Made by a program: the position numbers and the translations under genes | NCBI RefSeq assembly: GCF_009937765.1 | Contig: NZ_CP047089.1 | Location: forward strand, 3,408,272 to 3,472,271 | Source of the DNA: Bacillus pumilus | GTDB taxonomy: Bacteria; Bacillota; Bacilli; Bacillales; Bacillaceae | Length of the DNA stretch: 64,000 bases | Direction: 5' to 3' | The notes under the pieces: model-generated | Told to the model about the DNA's origin: nothing | Database searches by the model: none | Seen by the model: the letters and a program-made list of their open reading frames with translations, nothing else | Part shown: piece after piece, positions 33,621 to 44,330 of the stretch | Layout of the letters: each line of letters opens with the position of its first letter | Position numbering within the stretch: the first letter of the stretch is position 1

Positions 33621-33708
33621 TCATTTAAATTAATAAAATAAATCGGTTTATACCATTTTAACAAGTAGAAATATCTCATCCTTATTTTAATATTGGCTTA
33701 CGTTAAAC

Positions 33709-33761
33709 TTGTGAAAAAAACAAATTCATGTATAATACAATTGATGTATGGTACATGAATT
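33709..33761 (+). promoter_or_regulatory. marR-accA promoter with overlapping operator
   Basis: TTGTGA (33709-33714), 16 nt, TATAAT (33731-33736). A perfect inverted repeat AATTCATGTA (33723-33732) / TACATGAATT (33752-33761) overlaps the -10 and the start point, the expected position for autorepression by the MarR protein. Confidence 0.75.
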
Positions 33762-33778
33762 GTAGGAGGGTAACCTTT

Positions 33779-34225
33779 TTGAAAAGAGAAGATGCCTTAA
33801 AACTAAGATCAGATATTAAGAAAATGATTATAACAACTGGAGTTTTTGAATCTCAAAATTTGCCCAATGGACCATTTGAAAAACCTCTACCAACTTCTCA
33901 AATGATGGCGTTAGAGGAACTAGAGGTGGAAAAATTAACTGTTTGGCAACTTTCCAATAAACTTAGATTAGAGACTTCAACTGTGAGTAGATTGGTAGAT
34001 AAGTTAGTAAAAAAGGGGCTTGTTTATCGTGAAGTAAATGAAAAAAATAGAAGAGAACTTTTTCTGCACCTCACAGAAAAAGGTCACACAACTGTTCATA
34101 GCTTAAGAGAGCAATCCATTACATTTTATCAAAATCTTCTCAATAACTTATCAGAATCAGAACAAAAAATAGTTGTGGCTGGTTTTAAATTATTTATTGA
34201 TTCTATTTCTAAGCCTTTTGATTAG
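33779..34225 (+). CDS. MarR-family transcriptional regulator
   Basis: A 148-aa MarR protein: winged HTH in the middle (LTVWQLSNKLRLETSTVSRLVDKLVKKGLVYREVNEKNRRELFLHLTEKG, with the wing) between N- and C-terminal dimerisation helices. TTG start at 33779, AGGAGGG ten nt upstream; an ATG at 33728 lies in the promoter and is excluded. It should repress its own promoter through the repeat at 33723-33761 and control the accA-like gene 32 nt downstream. Confidence 0.9.
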   Translation: MKREDALKLRSDIKKMIITTGVFESQNLPNGPFEKPLPTSQMMALEELEVEKLTVWQLSNKLRLETSTVSRLVDKLVKKGLVYREVNEKNRRELFLHLTEKGHTTVHSLREQSITFYQNLLNNLSESEQKIVVAGFKLFIDSISKPFD

Positions 34226-34257
34226 AGTGAGGTAAATCATAACATTTGGAGGGTATA

Positions 34258-35202
34258 ATGAGTTTGGATTTTGAACGTCCTATTATTGAATTAAAAGAGA
34301 AGTTTGATGAATTAAAGAAAATAATGAAAGAACATGATGTAGATTTATCGTCAGAAATTCATGTATTAGAAAAACGTTTAAATAAAATGCAAGATGAAAT
34401 TTATTCTAATATTACACCTTTTCAACGAGTTCAAATTGCAAGGCTACGTAACCGGCCTACGACATTGGACTATATACCTTTATTGTTTACAAACTTTCTA
34501 GAACTTCATGGTGACCGATTATATGGTGATGATCAAGCAATGATAGGTGGTATTGCAAAATTTAAAGGGATGCCCGTTACGATTATTGGTCATCAAAGAG
34601 GTAGAAATACAAAGGAAAATATAGAAAGAAATTTTGGAATGGCACATCCAGAAGGTTATAGAAAAGCGCTAAGACTTATGAAACAAGCTGATAAATTTAA
34701 TCGCCCTATTATTACATTTATTGATACAATAGGCGCCTATCCAGGGAAAGGGTCTGAAGAACGTGGAATTTCTGAAGCGATAGCTCGGAATCTGTTTGAA
34801 ATGACTACACTTAAAGTGCCAATTGTTTGTATTGTAATTGGAGAGGCATCAAGTGGTGGAGCTCTTGGCATTAGTGTCGGTAACCATATCCATATGTTAG
34901 ATTATTCATGGTACTCGGTCATTTCGCCAGAAGGAGCAGCATCTATCCTATGGAAGGACGCTAAGTATGCTCCAGAAGCTGCTGAACATATGAAAATTTC
35001 AGCAATAGATTTAAAACATTTAGGAGTTATTGATGAAATCATTCCTGAAATTAGAGGTGGAGCACAAAATGATATAAAATCACAGGCAAAATTGATTGAA
35101 TCTACAATCGAATCATCTCTAAAAAAATTGATACCATTATCCTCGGAAGAGCTTATACAACAGAGAAATGAAAAGTATAGACAAATAGAGAATTATAAAT
35201 GA
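34258..35202 (+). CDS. accA: second acetyl-CoA carboxylase carboxyltransferase alpha subunit (AccA paralogue)
   Basis: A 314-aa AccA: N-terminal helical region ([26 protein letters not shown]), then the crotonase-fold carboxyltransferase domain with [63 protein letters not shown] and [11 protein letters not shown]. With AccD it moves carboxyl from carboxybiotin to acetyl-CoA. No accD is present and the gene is very AT-rich, so it is an extra copy beside the chromosomal accDA. A MarR gene precedes it and IS6 debris follows. A spare subunit for an inhibited or altered carboxyltransferase is the likely role (inference). Confidence 0.9.
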   Translation: MSLDFERPIIELKEKFDELKKIMKEHDVDLSSEIHVLEKRLNKMQDEIYSNITPFQRVQIARLRNRPTTLDYIPLLFTNFLELHGDRLYGDDQAMIGGIAKFKGMPVTIIGHQRGRNTKENIERNFGMAHPEGYRKALRLMKQADKFNRPIITFIDTIGAYPGKGSEERGISEAIARNLFEMTTLKVPIVCIVIGEASSGGALGISVGNHIHMLDYSWYSVISPEGAASILWKDAKYAPEAAEHMKISAIDLKHLGVIDEIIPEIRGGAQNDIKSQAKLIESTIESSLKKLIPLSSEELIQQRNEKYRQIENYK

Positions 35203-35320
35203 AGATATTTAAAGTCCGTATTGCATTTCGGAGGATTCTTACAAAAAAATTCTTAATATTTTGTAAGTAACCTCTTAAACTGGATATGCTGATACTATTA
35301 AAAAATGTGAGATCGGTATA

Positions 35321-35475
35321 GAAAAAGAAAATTTGTTCAAATCGAAGCATTATCACCAAGATATTATTTTGTTAACTGTACATTGGTACAGTACAACTTA
35401 ATTTAGTAGAAATGTTGAGAAAACAGGACTATACTACCATTATGCTAGAAATAGATATGTAAATGTGTACAATGA
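35321..35475 (+). pseudogene. IS6-family (IS240/IS26-like) transposase remnant
   Basis: A frame reads ENLFKSKHYHQDIILLTVHWYSTT then stop; the next frame continues LNLVEMLRKQDYTTIM. This matches the N-terminal part of IS6-family transposases (LFKWKHYQPDIILLTVRWYLRYNLSFRDLVEM...HTTIMRWV). Stops and frameshifts make it non-functional. It lies right after the accA-like gene and suggests how that gene arrived. Confidence 0.75.
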
Positions 35476-35657
35476 GAATTAAGAAAGATGGTTTTGTCAA
35501 TGATTGTCAATGAAGATTTAATGCGGACTATTTCACCTCTTATCGGTTTGGTATCTCTTGGTGTCACAATTCTTACTTGGAAGCCTTTGTTTTTTTGGGA
35601 TCAAACATAGTGAAGATGGTTTTAAAAAAACGTCTCCTGAAAAATAAACACCGAAAT

Positions 35658-35688
35658 AAAGCCCCTGCCCATAAAGAACAGAGGCTTT
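35658..35688 (-). terminator. terminator of the degraded lysin
   Basis: AAAGCCTCTG / CAGGGGCTTT read on the minus strand, directly after the remnant's stop codon. Confidence 0.7.
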
Positions 35689-35699
35689 ACTTATGGTTT

Positions 35700-35836
35700 T
35701 TAAAGAACTGTTTTTGTCTTCGGCTCGTAAATACCGTCAGCAGCAAGATCGTACATCAATTGGAATCGTTTGACCGCATCCGCTGTTTTTGTCCGTAATA
35801 GCCATCTTTCCCATTATTTTCGGCTCCTTTTTCAAG
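35700..35836 (-). pseudogene. C-terminal peptidoglycan-binding repeat of a phage lysin
   Basis: Minus-strand frame NNGKDGYYGQKTADAVKRF followed by QLMYDLAADGIYEPKTKTVL and a stop. This is a PG_binding_1 repeat as found at the end of Bacillus phage amidases. The catalytic part is missing. It is prophage debris. Confidence 0.75.
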
Positions 35837-35975
35837 GAGAAGTTATCAAAATACTCTACAATATGAACAGATTTAGAAAAAATCCTACAATACATGACCT
35901 TCAAATAAAAATAGGTAAAGTTGAATCATCTATAAGAAAAGCCGTTAAAAATCTGAAAAGAGCTTACTTGGGATT

Positions 35976-36084
35976 GAATCATTAGATAGAGAAACAGGGA
36001 AAAGAAAAAGGATCGTACAAAGAGGGTTTGCTTCAAAAAACGAATCAATGAAAGCAGCAGAAGCAAAGGTAAAAGAATTGTAGA
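35976..36084 (+). pseudogene. possible integrase N-terminal (arm-binding domain) remnant
   Basis: Frame SLDRETGK, then after an A-run at 36000 (+1 shift) RKRIVQRGFASKNESMKAAEAKV, the pattern of the AP2-like arm-binding domain of phage/ICE tyrosine integrases (TGKRKQ..RGF.TKKEA..A). Short and frameshifted. It fits the nearby tRNA-Val attachment remnants. 36085-36202 shows nothing further, and 35476-35657 only unassignable sequence. Confidence 0.45.
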
Positions 36085-36202
36085 TTCACGGATCAAAGGA
36101 TGAAAAATATGGAGTTTTTCGAAACAGATATTAGTTTTATTTTTTTGAATTCTAAATGATTCAACTCTTATAATTATTTTACATTTAATTTCCAATATTG
36201 TT

Positions 36203-37903
<1,701 letters not shown>

Positions 37904-38128
37904 TTAAGCTTTATCACCATTAATATATTTCACTAACATTGCTGCTGCGTACATAAAAAAAGCAGCGATTAAACCATTCACCATACTCCCAAACACGACA
38001 ATCAGAATCTGTCCTGCGTAATCTGTCCATGTCTTATCTGGAAATACAGCAATGTTCCATATACTCACCAGCATATAGAATCCAGTCACAACGATAAACG
38101 TCCAAACAACTAACTTTGATTTGAGCAT
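37904..38128 (-). CDS. small two-helix membrane protein, paralogue of 16741-16974
   Basis: A 74-aa protein with two transmembrane helices (VVWTFIVVTGFYMLVSIWNIAVF and ILIVVFGSMVNGLIAAFFMYAAAMLV) and short charged ends. It starts MLKS and shares N-A-V-F-P and the N-G-L helix with the protein at 16741. Both are single minus-strand genes with own terminators. Function unknown; the repeated family in accessory DNA may point to immunity or accessory membrane roles. Confidence 0.7.
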   Translation of the reverse strand: MLKSKLVVWTFIVVTGFYMLVSIWNIAVFPDKTWTDYAGQILIVVFGSMVNGLIAAFFMYAAAMLVKYINGDKA

Positions 38129-38321
38129 TTAACGACTATTCCTCCAATATCCATTTTATTCTATGATAACATGGATTAATAATAAATCCTCAATCAATTC
38201 ACCTTGATCCATACTCTTGATTTAGTCTTACTCACGTTCTAATCTCTTCTTATCTTGTTATCCTTTCAAAACGTATATGAGCAATACACTGAATTGGTTT
38301 CTTCATAAGTTGAGAAGTTTT

Positions 38322-38486
38322 TCACTTCCAAAAAACCTTCAAAGCCCAACAAGCTTTAACTATATTTTTACTCTTAAACAACATCTCTCTTTGAATTTCA
38401 TTATCTTCCATGCTTGAAATATCATCCATAAACATTGCGTGTAATTCAAATCTATTATTCTCATATTCAAATCTAAGAACCTTCAC
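38322..38486 (-). CDS. small hypothetical protein (54 aa)
   Basis: GTG start with GGGGGATT upstream; the protein is VKVLRFEYENNRFEL at the start, with several Met and charged helical residues, and ends ACWALKVFWK. Codon use and ribosome site look genuine, but no family is recognised. Confidence 0.5.
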   Translation of the reverse strand: MKVLRFEYENNRFELHAMFMDDISSMEDNEIQREMLFKSKNIVKACWALKVFWK

Positions 38487-38640
38487 TTGTAATCCCCCTA
38501 ATTTTGCTCCATTAAATATAAAGAAAATTCAAATTAATTAAAAAGAATACCGCATTTTAGAACGACAATATTATTTATAATTTTACGATTTATGTAAATA
38601 TATCTCTATAATACAATAGGTTTTAGAAAGGAGAATTTTT

Positions 38641-38811
38641 ATGAAAAATAACTTATCCTTACTAGGTGCAATCGCCATTTTAATTATCACCATTGTGAAC
38701 TTTGCTTCAAAAGATGAAATAATCACAGAGATAGTTGGAGGTATATTGTTTATATTCATGCTTGTTCTAAACATCGTATCTAGAAAACGAACAAACAATG
38801 ACTCTACTTAA
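38641..38811 (+). CDS. small membrane protein (56 aa)
   Basis: ATG with AAGGAG 8-9 nt upstream. Two hydrophobic helices (LSLLGAIAILIITIVNF and IVGGILFIFMLVLNIV) around a charged loop, and a basic C-terminus. A terminator follows. Function unknown. Confidence 0.6.
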   Translation: MKNNLSLLGAIAILIITIVNFASKDEIITEIVGGILFIFMLVLNIVSRKRTNNDST

Positions 38812-39199
38812 GGTAATGGATTTGAAGTGAAAACTTTTAGTTAGTAGTTTAAGTGAGACCACTTACTTCAATGTAGGTGGTTTTTTATTTCAATCATTTA
38901 AATACAACTTTTTTTCTCTTATTCCTAGTCAAATATTCGCTTAATGGTTTTCATACTCTCACCTACTTTGTTCCACATTCTTCTTTTATACAGATGCAAA
39001 AGTATGAACCAATTTTTTAACTCAGACTGTTCATGATAACAGCTAAACTTCGCTTTTTGTGACCTATCATTTTTTCAAATCAAAGAACTTAAAAAATTAA
39101 CAACGCTGTTTTGGTTTATTATCACTTTTTCTTTATAGGCATAGAAAAAACCCATCCTTAAACAATTAAAGGATGGGTTTACATCAACGACTTTTCATA
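38812..39199. other. 388-bp gap with two terminators
   Basis: Holds the terminator of the 38641 gene (ACCACTTA / TAGGTGGT, 38857-38886) and that of tRNA-Val (39146-39181). No ORF or RNA gene is seen in the 38890-39140 part. Confidence 0.6.
39146..39181 (-). terminator. terminator of tRNA-Val
   Basis: AAACCCATCCTT / AAGGATGGGTTT strong hairpin, A-run on its plus-strand left giving a T-run on the minus strand. Confidence 0.9.
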
Positions 39200-39272
39200 T
39201 GATTCCGACTGGGCTCGAACCAGCGACCTCTACCCTGTCAAGGTAGCGCTCTCCCAGCTGAGCTACGGAATC
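39200..39272 (-). tRNA. tRNA-Val (anticodon GAC)
   Basis: Complete cloverleaf on the minus strand: acceptor GATTCCG / CGGAATC, D-arm GCTC/GAGC, anticodon stem CTACC / GGTAG with loop TTGACAG (anticodon GAC), T-arm GCTGG / CCAGT. CCA is not encoded. It stands alone. Its 3' half is repeated as decayed copies at 27662, 32136 and 33254, marking it as an integration target. Confidence 0.97.
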
Positions 39273-39365
39273 GGGTTATGTATCAGTTCTGGGGTTTCTG
39301 TTACTGACAGTCTCTATTATATAACCTTCATGATCCATCGTCAATGGTTTTGTTGAAAAAAGGTC

Positions 39366-39393
39366 AAAAAGCCGGCGGCTGTGCCGGCTTTTT
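39366..39393 (-). terminator. terminator of metI-metC operon
   Basis: AAAAGCCGGC / GCCGGCTTTT stem, T-run on the minus strand. Confidence 0.9.
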
Positions 39394-39400
39394 CTCCCCT

Positions 39401-40579
39401 TCATGATTGGTTGACAAGAACGGGCTTTAGTTGATCTAGTGCTTGTTTGAAATCGCGTTTGAGGTCTTCTCCGTTTTCAACTCCGACACTTAAACGAAGC
39501 AACCCATCTGTAATTCCTCTTTTTTCTCTTTCTTCTTTTGGCATAGCCGCATGTGACATTTTGGCTGGGTATGACAGAATGGATTCGACGGCGCCAAGGC
39601 TGACGGCGAATACAGGTAATGTGACAGCGTCCACTAATTCTTTGACTGCTGCTTCGTTTTCTAATTCAAATGAGAGAACGGCTCCAGCTCCGCTTGCTTG
39701 CTTACGCTGAATGTCTGCCCCTGGATGGTTATCTAAGCCTGGATAGTATACTTTTTTCACCGCAGGATGTTCTTTGAGAAATGAAGCGAGTTCAAATGCC
39801 GTTTGACTGGCTTTTTCTAATCTGACCTGAAGGGTTTTTAACCCTCTTAACACAAGCCAGCAATCCTGCACGCCAAGGACCGCACCGAATGAGTTTTGCA
39901 GCGAATAAAGCTCCTCACCCAGTTTCTCGTCTTTTACTACGGCTAAACCTGACAGTACATCACTATGACCGCTCAAAAATTTCGTTGCGCTGTGCAGGAC
40001 AACGTCAACGCCAAGGTCGAGCGGACGCTGAAGAGCAGGTGTTAAAAATGTATTATCTAAAAATGTCAGACAGTCATGTTCTTTCGCAAGCTGGACGACG
40101 CCCTCTATATCCGTAATTCCTAGCGTCGGGTTTGACGGTGTTTCCATGTAAATGACCTTCGTATTCGATTGAATGCCTTTTTTGACTTCATTCAAATCCG
40201 TCATGTCCACAAAGGTATGCTCAATGCCGAATCTCGAAAGGACTTGGGTGATCATACGAAATGTACCACCATACACATCTCTTGTGACAAGGACGTGATC
40301 TCCTTTTGATAATAGAAGAAAAGCAGTGGAAATGGCTGCCATGCCAGATGCAAAAGCAAGCCCTCTTGTTCCTCCTTCTAGCGCCGCAATCGTATCCTCT
40401 AACGCTTGACGTGTAGGAGTCCCCGATCTTGAGTAGTCATATTGACCAAAATCATCAAAGCTGCTTTGATGAAAGGTGGACGCATGCTGAATCGGCACAC
40501 TGACTGCACCTGTTGAACGGTCTGTTTTGAATGCGTTATGAACGAGTTGGGTTTCGAATGTCCAATCATGTGTGGTCAT
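39401..40579 (-). CDS. metC: cystathionine beta-lyase
   Basis: PLP enzyme (392 aa) that splits cystathionine to homocysteine, pyruvate and ammonia in methionine synthesis. Cys/Met-metabolism family motifs are intact: YDYSRSGTPTRQALE, SGMAAIS, the PLP-lysine SATKFLSGHSD (about Lys 198) and SLGAVESILSYPA near the end. It corresponds to B. subtilis YjcJ. It overlaps metI by 4 nt and is under the SAM riboswitch upstream of metI. Confidence 0.95.
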   Translation of the reverse strand: MTTHDWTFETQLVHNAFKTDRSTGAVSVPIQHASTFHQSSFDDFGQYDYSRSGTPTRQALEDTIAALEGGTRGLAFASGMAAISTAFLLLSKGDHVLVTRDVYGGTFRMITQVLSRFGIEHTFVDMTDLNEVKKGIQSNTKVIYMETPSNPTLGITDIEGVVQLAKEHDCLTFLDNTFLTPALQRPLDLGVDVVLHSATKFLSGHSDVLSGLAVVKDEKLGEELYSLQNSFGAVLGVQDCWLVLRGLKTLQVRLEKASQTAFELASFLKEHPAVKKVYYPGLDNHPGADIQRKQASGAGAVLSFELENEAAVKELVDAVTLPVFAVSLGAVESILSYPAKMSHAAMPKEEREKRGITDGLLRLSVGVENGEDLKRDFKQALDQLKPVLVNQS

Positions 40580-41694
40580 TTGGCATGTGCCTCCTCTTTT
40601 ACTTGTGATAATGCCTGCTTTAGGTCTGCCTTCAGGTCATCTACGTGCTCAATACCAACGGAGAAACGGAGCAGTTTGTTACACACACCGTTTGCAATGC
40701 GAATTTCCTCAGGAATATCCATGTGCGTTTGTGTCGCAGGATACGTGATAAAACTTTCAATTCCGCCAAGACTTTCAGCAAAACAAATCGTTTTCAGCTG
40801 CTTTAAAAATGAATTGACCCAGTCCTCTTCGGCTACACGGAAAGACAGCATTCCTCCCTTGCCTGGGTATAGGACATCTTGAATTTCTGGCTGTTTCTTT
40901 AAAAACTCGGCTAGCTCCTGCGCATTTGCCTCGTGCTGGCGCATTCTCAGAGCCAGTGTTTTCATCCCTCTCATTAATAGCCATGAGTCAAATGGTGATA
41001 GAACCGCTCCAATCGCGTTTTGATGCTGGAACATGTCTTCAGACAACTGCTCTCCTTTTGTGATGACAAGCCCTGCAAGAACGTCATTATGTCCGCCTAA
41101 ATATTTGGTTGCGCTATGAATCACAATGTCCGCTCCAAGCGTAATCGGCTTTTGCAAAACGGGAGTGTAAAAGGTGTTATCGACAATGACCAAAGCGCCA
41201 TGTTCTTTTGCAATCTTCGCTATTTTTTGAATATCCGCTTCTTGCATAAGTGGATTTGTCGGCGTCTCAATAAAGACTGCTTTTGTGTTTGTTGTGATTT
41301 TAGAGCGTAAACAGTCTTCATCTGAAAAATCATCGTAAAGAAAACGTAAGCCGTACTTTTTCCATTCGTTTTCAAACAAACGGTATGTACCGCCATATAG
41401 GTCTGATGAGACGATGAGTTCATCACCGCTTTCAAATAGCGCCATGATCGTTTGGATCGCAGCCATTCCCGAACTGAAGGCAAATCCGGCCGTCCCTTCT
41501 TCGAGTGAAGCAATCGCATCCTCTACAAGCTGCCTTGTTGGGTTTTTCGTTCGAATGTAATCAAATCCGGTTGATTCCCCTATGCCTCTATGTCTGTATG
41601 CTGTTGAAAGATAAACGGGGGGACTGACCGTACCAGTCGCCTCTTCGCTACGGTTTCCAATTTGCGCTAATGTCGTTTCCACATGTTCTGTCAT
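40576..41694 (-). CDS. metI: cystathionine gamma-synthase / O-acetylhomoserine thiolyase
   Basis: A 372-aa PLP enzyme that forms cystathionine (or homocysteine) from activated homoserine. Close to B. subtilis MetI (YjcI): start MTEHVETTLAQIGNRS, FDYIRTKNPTRQ, PLP-lysine SATKYLGGHND, ESLGGIESFITYPATQTH. The start at 41694 (GGATG upstream) was preferred over a longer frame that runs back into the riboswitch terminator. First gene of the metI-metC operon. Confidence 0.96.
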   Translation of the reverse strand: MTEHVETTLAQIGNRSEEATGTVSPPVYLSTAYRHRGIGESTGFDYIRTKNPTRQLVEDAIASLEEGTAGFAFSSGMAAIQTIMALFESGDELIVSSDLYGGTYRLFENEWKKYGLRFLYDDFSDEDCLRSKITTNTKAVFIETPTNPLMQEADIQKIAKIAKEHGALVIVDNTFYTPVLQKPITLGADIVIHSATKYLGGHNDVLAGLVITKGEQLSEDMFQHQNAIGAVLSPFDSWLLMRGMKTLALRMRQHEANAQELAEFLKKQPEIQDVLYPGKGGMLSFRVAEEDWVNSFLKQLKTICFAESLGGIESFITYPATQTHMDIPEEIRIANGVCNKLLRFSVGIEHVDDLKADLKQALSQVKEEAHAK

Positions 41695-41732
41695 TTGACA
41701 CCATCCTAAGTAAAAATCTGATTTCAAAACAG

Positions 41733-41893
41733 AAAACCCCTTCTTCATAAGAAGAAGGGGTTTTAATCGCTTCCTCTTATCTTCCAAGCAAAAAAGCTGC
41801 TTGCTGGATTTAGCACCTTGGTACATCACATGAAGTGATGCATACCGGTTGCTGAGGTTTCAAAGGGCCAGTCCCTCCACCTCTCACGATAAG
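41733..41893 (-). promoter_or_regulatory. SAM-I (S-box) riboswitch with terminator
   Basis: Minus strand: P1 CTTATC...GATAAG (41893/41775 ends), the conserved GAGGTGGAGGGACTGGCCC core, AACCTCAGCAACC and AAGGTGCTAAATCCAGCAAG, all S-box hallmarks. The terminator AAAACCCCTTCTTC / GAAGAAGGGGTTTT lies at 41733-41764. With SAM bound, transcription of metI-metC ends here. Confidence 0.97.
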
Positions 41894-42067
41894 AATGTGT
41901 TGTCTGTCTGTTCTAATTCTTAATACTGTAACGCATTAAATCTCATTTTTCAAGAGGAATCTGAACAATTAATTGAAATTTTCTGTATTTTATAACAGAT
42001 TCGGTGTTAACTGAATTGAATGCATGTTAGCATATAGGAACAACGCTATTTTTCATGTTACAATGAA

Positions 42068-42080
42068 TGGAAACGTTTCA
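42068..42080 (+). promoter_or_regulatory. candidate cre (CcpA) site at the yjcH promoter
   Basis: TGGAAACGTTTCA matches the cre consensus as a perfect palindrome. It lies just after a TACAAT -10-like box (42056-42061 region) and 37 nt before the yjcH start, so binding should repress. Confidence 0.6.
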
Positions 42081-42116
42081 CTTTGTGATGAAATCGGTTA
42101 GCTGGAGGAATGGATT

Positions 42117-42857
42117 ATGGTGAAGAAAACAGGCATTATTCAAGAAGAAACCTTACATTCAAAAGAACTTGGGGCGGATATGACCCTTTTGATCTATTTG
42201 CCAGTCAATTACTCCCCCCTTTATACATATCATGTCATCATTGCCCAAGATGGTCATGATTATTTCCGTTTAGGCAAAATAGGCAGACAGGCAGAAGAAT
42301 TGATGCAAAACAAAGAAATGGAACGCTCCATTATCATTGGCGTCCCTTATGAAAATGTCACAGAAAGAAGGAATACGTATCATCCAGATGGCACAAAATT
42401 TGAAGCGTATAAACGCTTTTTAGCAAATGAACTTGTCCCTTATATTGATACGCACTATCCAACCTATCAAATTGGCTCAGGACGCACATTTATTGGTGAT
42501 TCTCTGGGTGCTACGATTTCTCTTATGACAGCGATTGATTATCCTTCTTTATTTGGCGGACTCATTTTGCAGTCACCTTACGTTGATGATTCAGTCTTAG
42601 AAGCTGTTAAACAGTCGACAGCCCTTTCTCATTATGCGATTATCCATCAAATTGGACTGGAAGAAACGGCTGTGAAAACGACAGATGGTCAAGTGCTCGA
42701 TTTTATTCAGCCGAACGACGATTTAAAGGCACTTCTTGAACAGTCAGGTGCAGATTATTTATTTGAGACATTCGAAGGGGATCATAAATGGACGTTTTGG
42801 CAACCGCTCATTGCGCCTTCGTTAAAAAGAATGCTCCCATATTCGTTAATCAACTGA
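42117..42857 (+). CDS. yjcH: esterase-fold protein YjcH
   Basis: A 246-aa alpha/beta hydrolase of the esterase D / enterochelin esterase type. The nucleophile elbow is G-D-S-L-G-A at about residue 125-130 (FIGDSLGATISLM) and the C-terminal His is in FEGDHKWTFW. Substrate unknown. It begins the conserved yjcH-yjcG-yjcF group. GGAGGAATGG precedes the ATG. A cre-like site suggests catabolite control. Confidence 0.88.
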   Translation: MVKKTGIIQEETLHSKELGADMTLLIYLPVNYSPLYTYHVIIAQDGHDYFRLGKIGRQAEELMQNKEMERSIIIGVPYENVTERRNTYHPDGTKFEAYKRFLANELVPYIDTHYPTYQIGSGRTFIGDSLGATISLMTAIDYPSLFGGLILQSPYVDDSVLEAVKQSTALSHYAIIHQIGLEETAVKTTDGQVLDFIQPNDDLKALLEQSGADYLFETFEGDHKWTFWQPLIAPSLKRMLPYSLIN

Positions 42858-42909
42858 ATTTTGTTATAATAAACAATAATAAATACTTTCTTAATCAGGA
42901 GGGAACAAG

Positions 42910-43425
42910 ATGAAATACGGAGTTGTTTTATTTCCATCAAAAAAATTGCAAGATATTGCGAACTCTTACCGAAAGCGTTATGATCCGAACTATGCACTCA
43001 TACCGCCTCATTTAACACTTAGAACACCTTTTGAACTAACGGATCTAGAAGCAGCTGAGGTCGTCTCAACGCTAAGAGAATATGCAAAAAATGCTTCTCC
43101 TATTACATTACGTATTAAAAAATTCAGTTCATTCGCTCCTGTAAACAACGTTATTTATATGAAAGTAGAACAGAACGAAGAAATCATGGCGCTCAATGAA
43201 AGATTGTATGCAGATCCACTTGAAGGTACACCTGAATATGCCTTTGTTCCTCATGTGACAGTGGCTCAAAAACTCTCAGATGATGAGCATTCAGACGTTC
43301 TTGGTACATTAAAGCTGAGAAAGATTGACCATGAAGAAACAGTGGATCGCTTCCACCTTTTATATCAACTAGAGAACGGATCTTGGACCGTCTATGAAAC
43401 ATTTATTTTAGGAGAAGAGGGTTAA
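42910..43425 (+). CDS. yjcG: 2H phosphoesterase superfamily protein YjcG
   Basis: A 171-aa protein with the two H-x-T motifs of the 2H phosphoesterase (LigT / 2'-5' RNA ligase-like) fold: [10 protein letters not shown] (about residues 32-41) and [10 protein letters not shown] (about 113-122). It probably handles a cyclic phosphodiester or 2'-5' linked RNA substrate; the physiological one is unknown. AGGAGGGAAC precedes the ATG. yjcF follows after 6 nt. Confidence 0.92.
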   Translation: MKYGVVLFPSKKLQDIANSYRKRYDPNYALIPPHLTLRTPFELTDLEAAEVVSTLREYAKNASPITLRIKKFSSFAPVNNVIYMKVEQNEEIMALNERLYADPLEGTPEYAFVPHVTVAQKLSDDEHSDVLGTLKLRKIDHEETVDRFHLLYQLENGSWTVYETFILGEEG

Positions 43426-43431
43426 GGAGAT

Positions 43432-43866
43432 TTGAAAACAGTCATCGCAACAGCACAAACACAACGAGAAGATGCATATTACGTTCGAAAAGAAGTATTC
43501 GTCAAAGAACAAGAAGTCCCATTAGAGATTGAAATAGATGAATTAGAAGACGAGGCCATTCATTTTGTCATTTATAATGATGAAATGAAGCCTCAAGCAG
43601 CCGCTAGATTGCGGATCATTGAAGGACCAAAAGCAAAGCTAGAACGAATTTGTGTGTTAAAAGAGGCACGCGCTTTCGGCCTTGGCCACAAACTATTAGA
43701 AGCGCTAGAAACAGAAGCCATTGCAAATGGAGCGAAGGAAGCGGTTATGCACGCACAAGTCCAAGCCCTTCCTTTCTACGAAAAGAAAGGTTACAAAGCC
43801 ATTTCTGAACCGTTTGAAGAAGCAGGAATCACACATGTCAAAATGACAAAAACTCTGTCTGTTTGA
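43432..43866 (+). CDS. yjcF: GNAT acetyltransferase YjcF
   Basis: A 144-aa GNAT protein with TTG start and AAGGAG at 43423-43428. Motif A is RICVLKEARAFGLGHKLLEALE and motif B is PFYEKKGYKAISEPFEEAGITHVKMTK, typical of the ElaA/YjcF group. Substrate unknown. Translationally close to yjcG, with a terminator after it. Confidence 0.92.
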   Translation: MKTVIATAQTQREDAYYVRKEVFVKEQEVPLEIEIDELEDEAIHFVIYNDEMKPQAAARLRIIEGPKAKLERICVLKEARAFGLGHKLLEALETEAIANGAKEAVMHAQVQALPFYEKKGYKAISEPFEEAGITHVKMTKTLSV

Positions 43867-43876
43867 CCATTAGAAA

Positions 43877-43911
43877 AAGCCAGCGCATCCATGATGCCCT
43901 GGCTTTTTCTT
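43877..43911 (+). terminator. terminator of yjcHGF
   Basis: AGCCAG ... CTGGCT stem with internal GGCATCATGGATGC-like pairing, then TTTTTCTTT. Confidence 0.8.
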
Positions 43912-43946
43912 TATCATCGTTCGTCAATGGAAGAAAGCGCAATCAT

Positions 43947-44207
43947 TTATATATAAGTATTAATATGAACGCCTTTGCCTTCCTCCATAAACATATCTCG
44001 TACAAAGCGTTCCCGCTTTTTTTGCTGTACTTTCGTTTCTGCTTCTGCCACTAAGTCCTCTTTTTTCTCCAGCTCTCTGTATACCTTGTCATGAAAGGTG
44101 CGCGTAACCTTAGTTACTTTCGCGTAGTCTTCTTTATCCTGAGGAGCAGGACGATTGATATATTGAAAATACAGATCCGGCTGAATCGGGGCTATATATC
44201 CCATCAA
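43947..44207 (-). CDS. conserved small hypothetical protein
   Basis: An 86-aa charged protein, beta-like N-terminus (GYIAPIQPDLYFQYINR) then a long basic/acidic helix (YRELEKKEDLVAEAETKVQQKKRERFVRDMF). No motif recognised. It lies alone on the minus strand between yjcF and yjcD. The ATG at 44204 follows GGAGG and may be the real start. Confidence 0.7.
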   Translation of the reverse strand: MMGYIAPIQPDLYFQYINRPAPQDKEDYAKVTKVTRTFHDKVYRELEKKEDLVAEAETKVQQKKRERFVRDMFMEEGKGVHINTYI

Positions 44208-44330
44208 GAACGCCTCCTTTGCTTCTCTTCTACTCTACTATTCCCTAATTATGACTGTTTGAAACACGTCTCATTTGATATGATTAGATGTGTTTCTTTT
44301 TAAGATTGATTAACTATTGGAGGACTAGCT

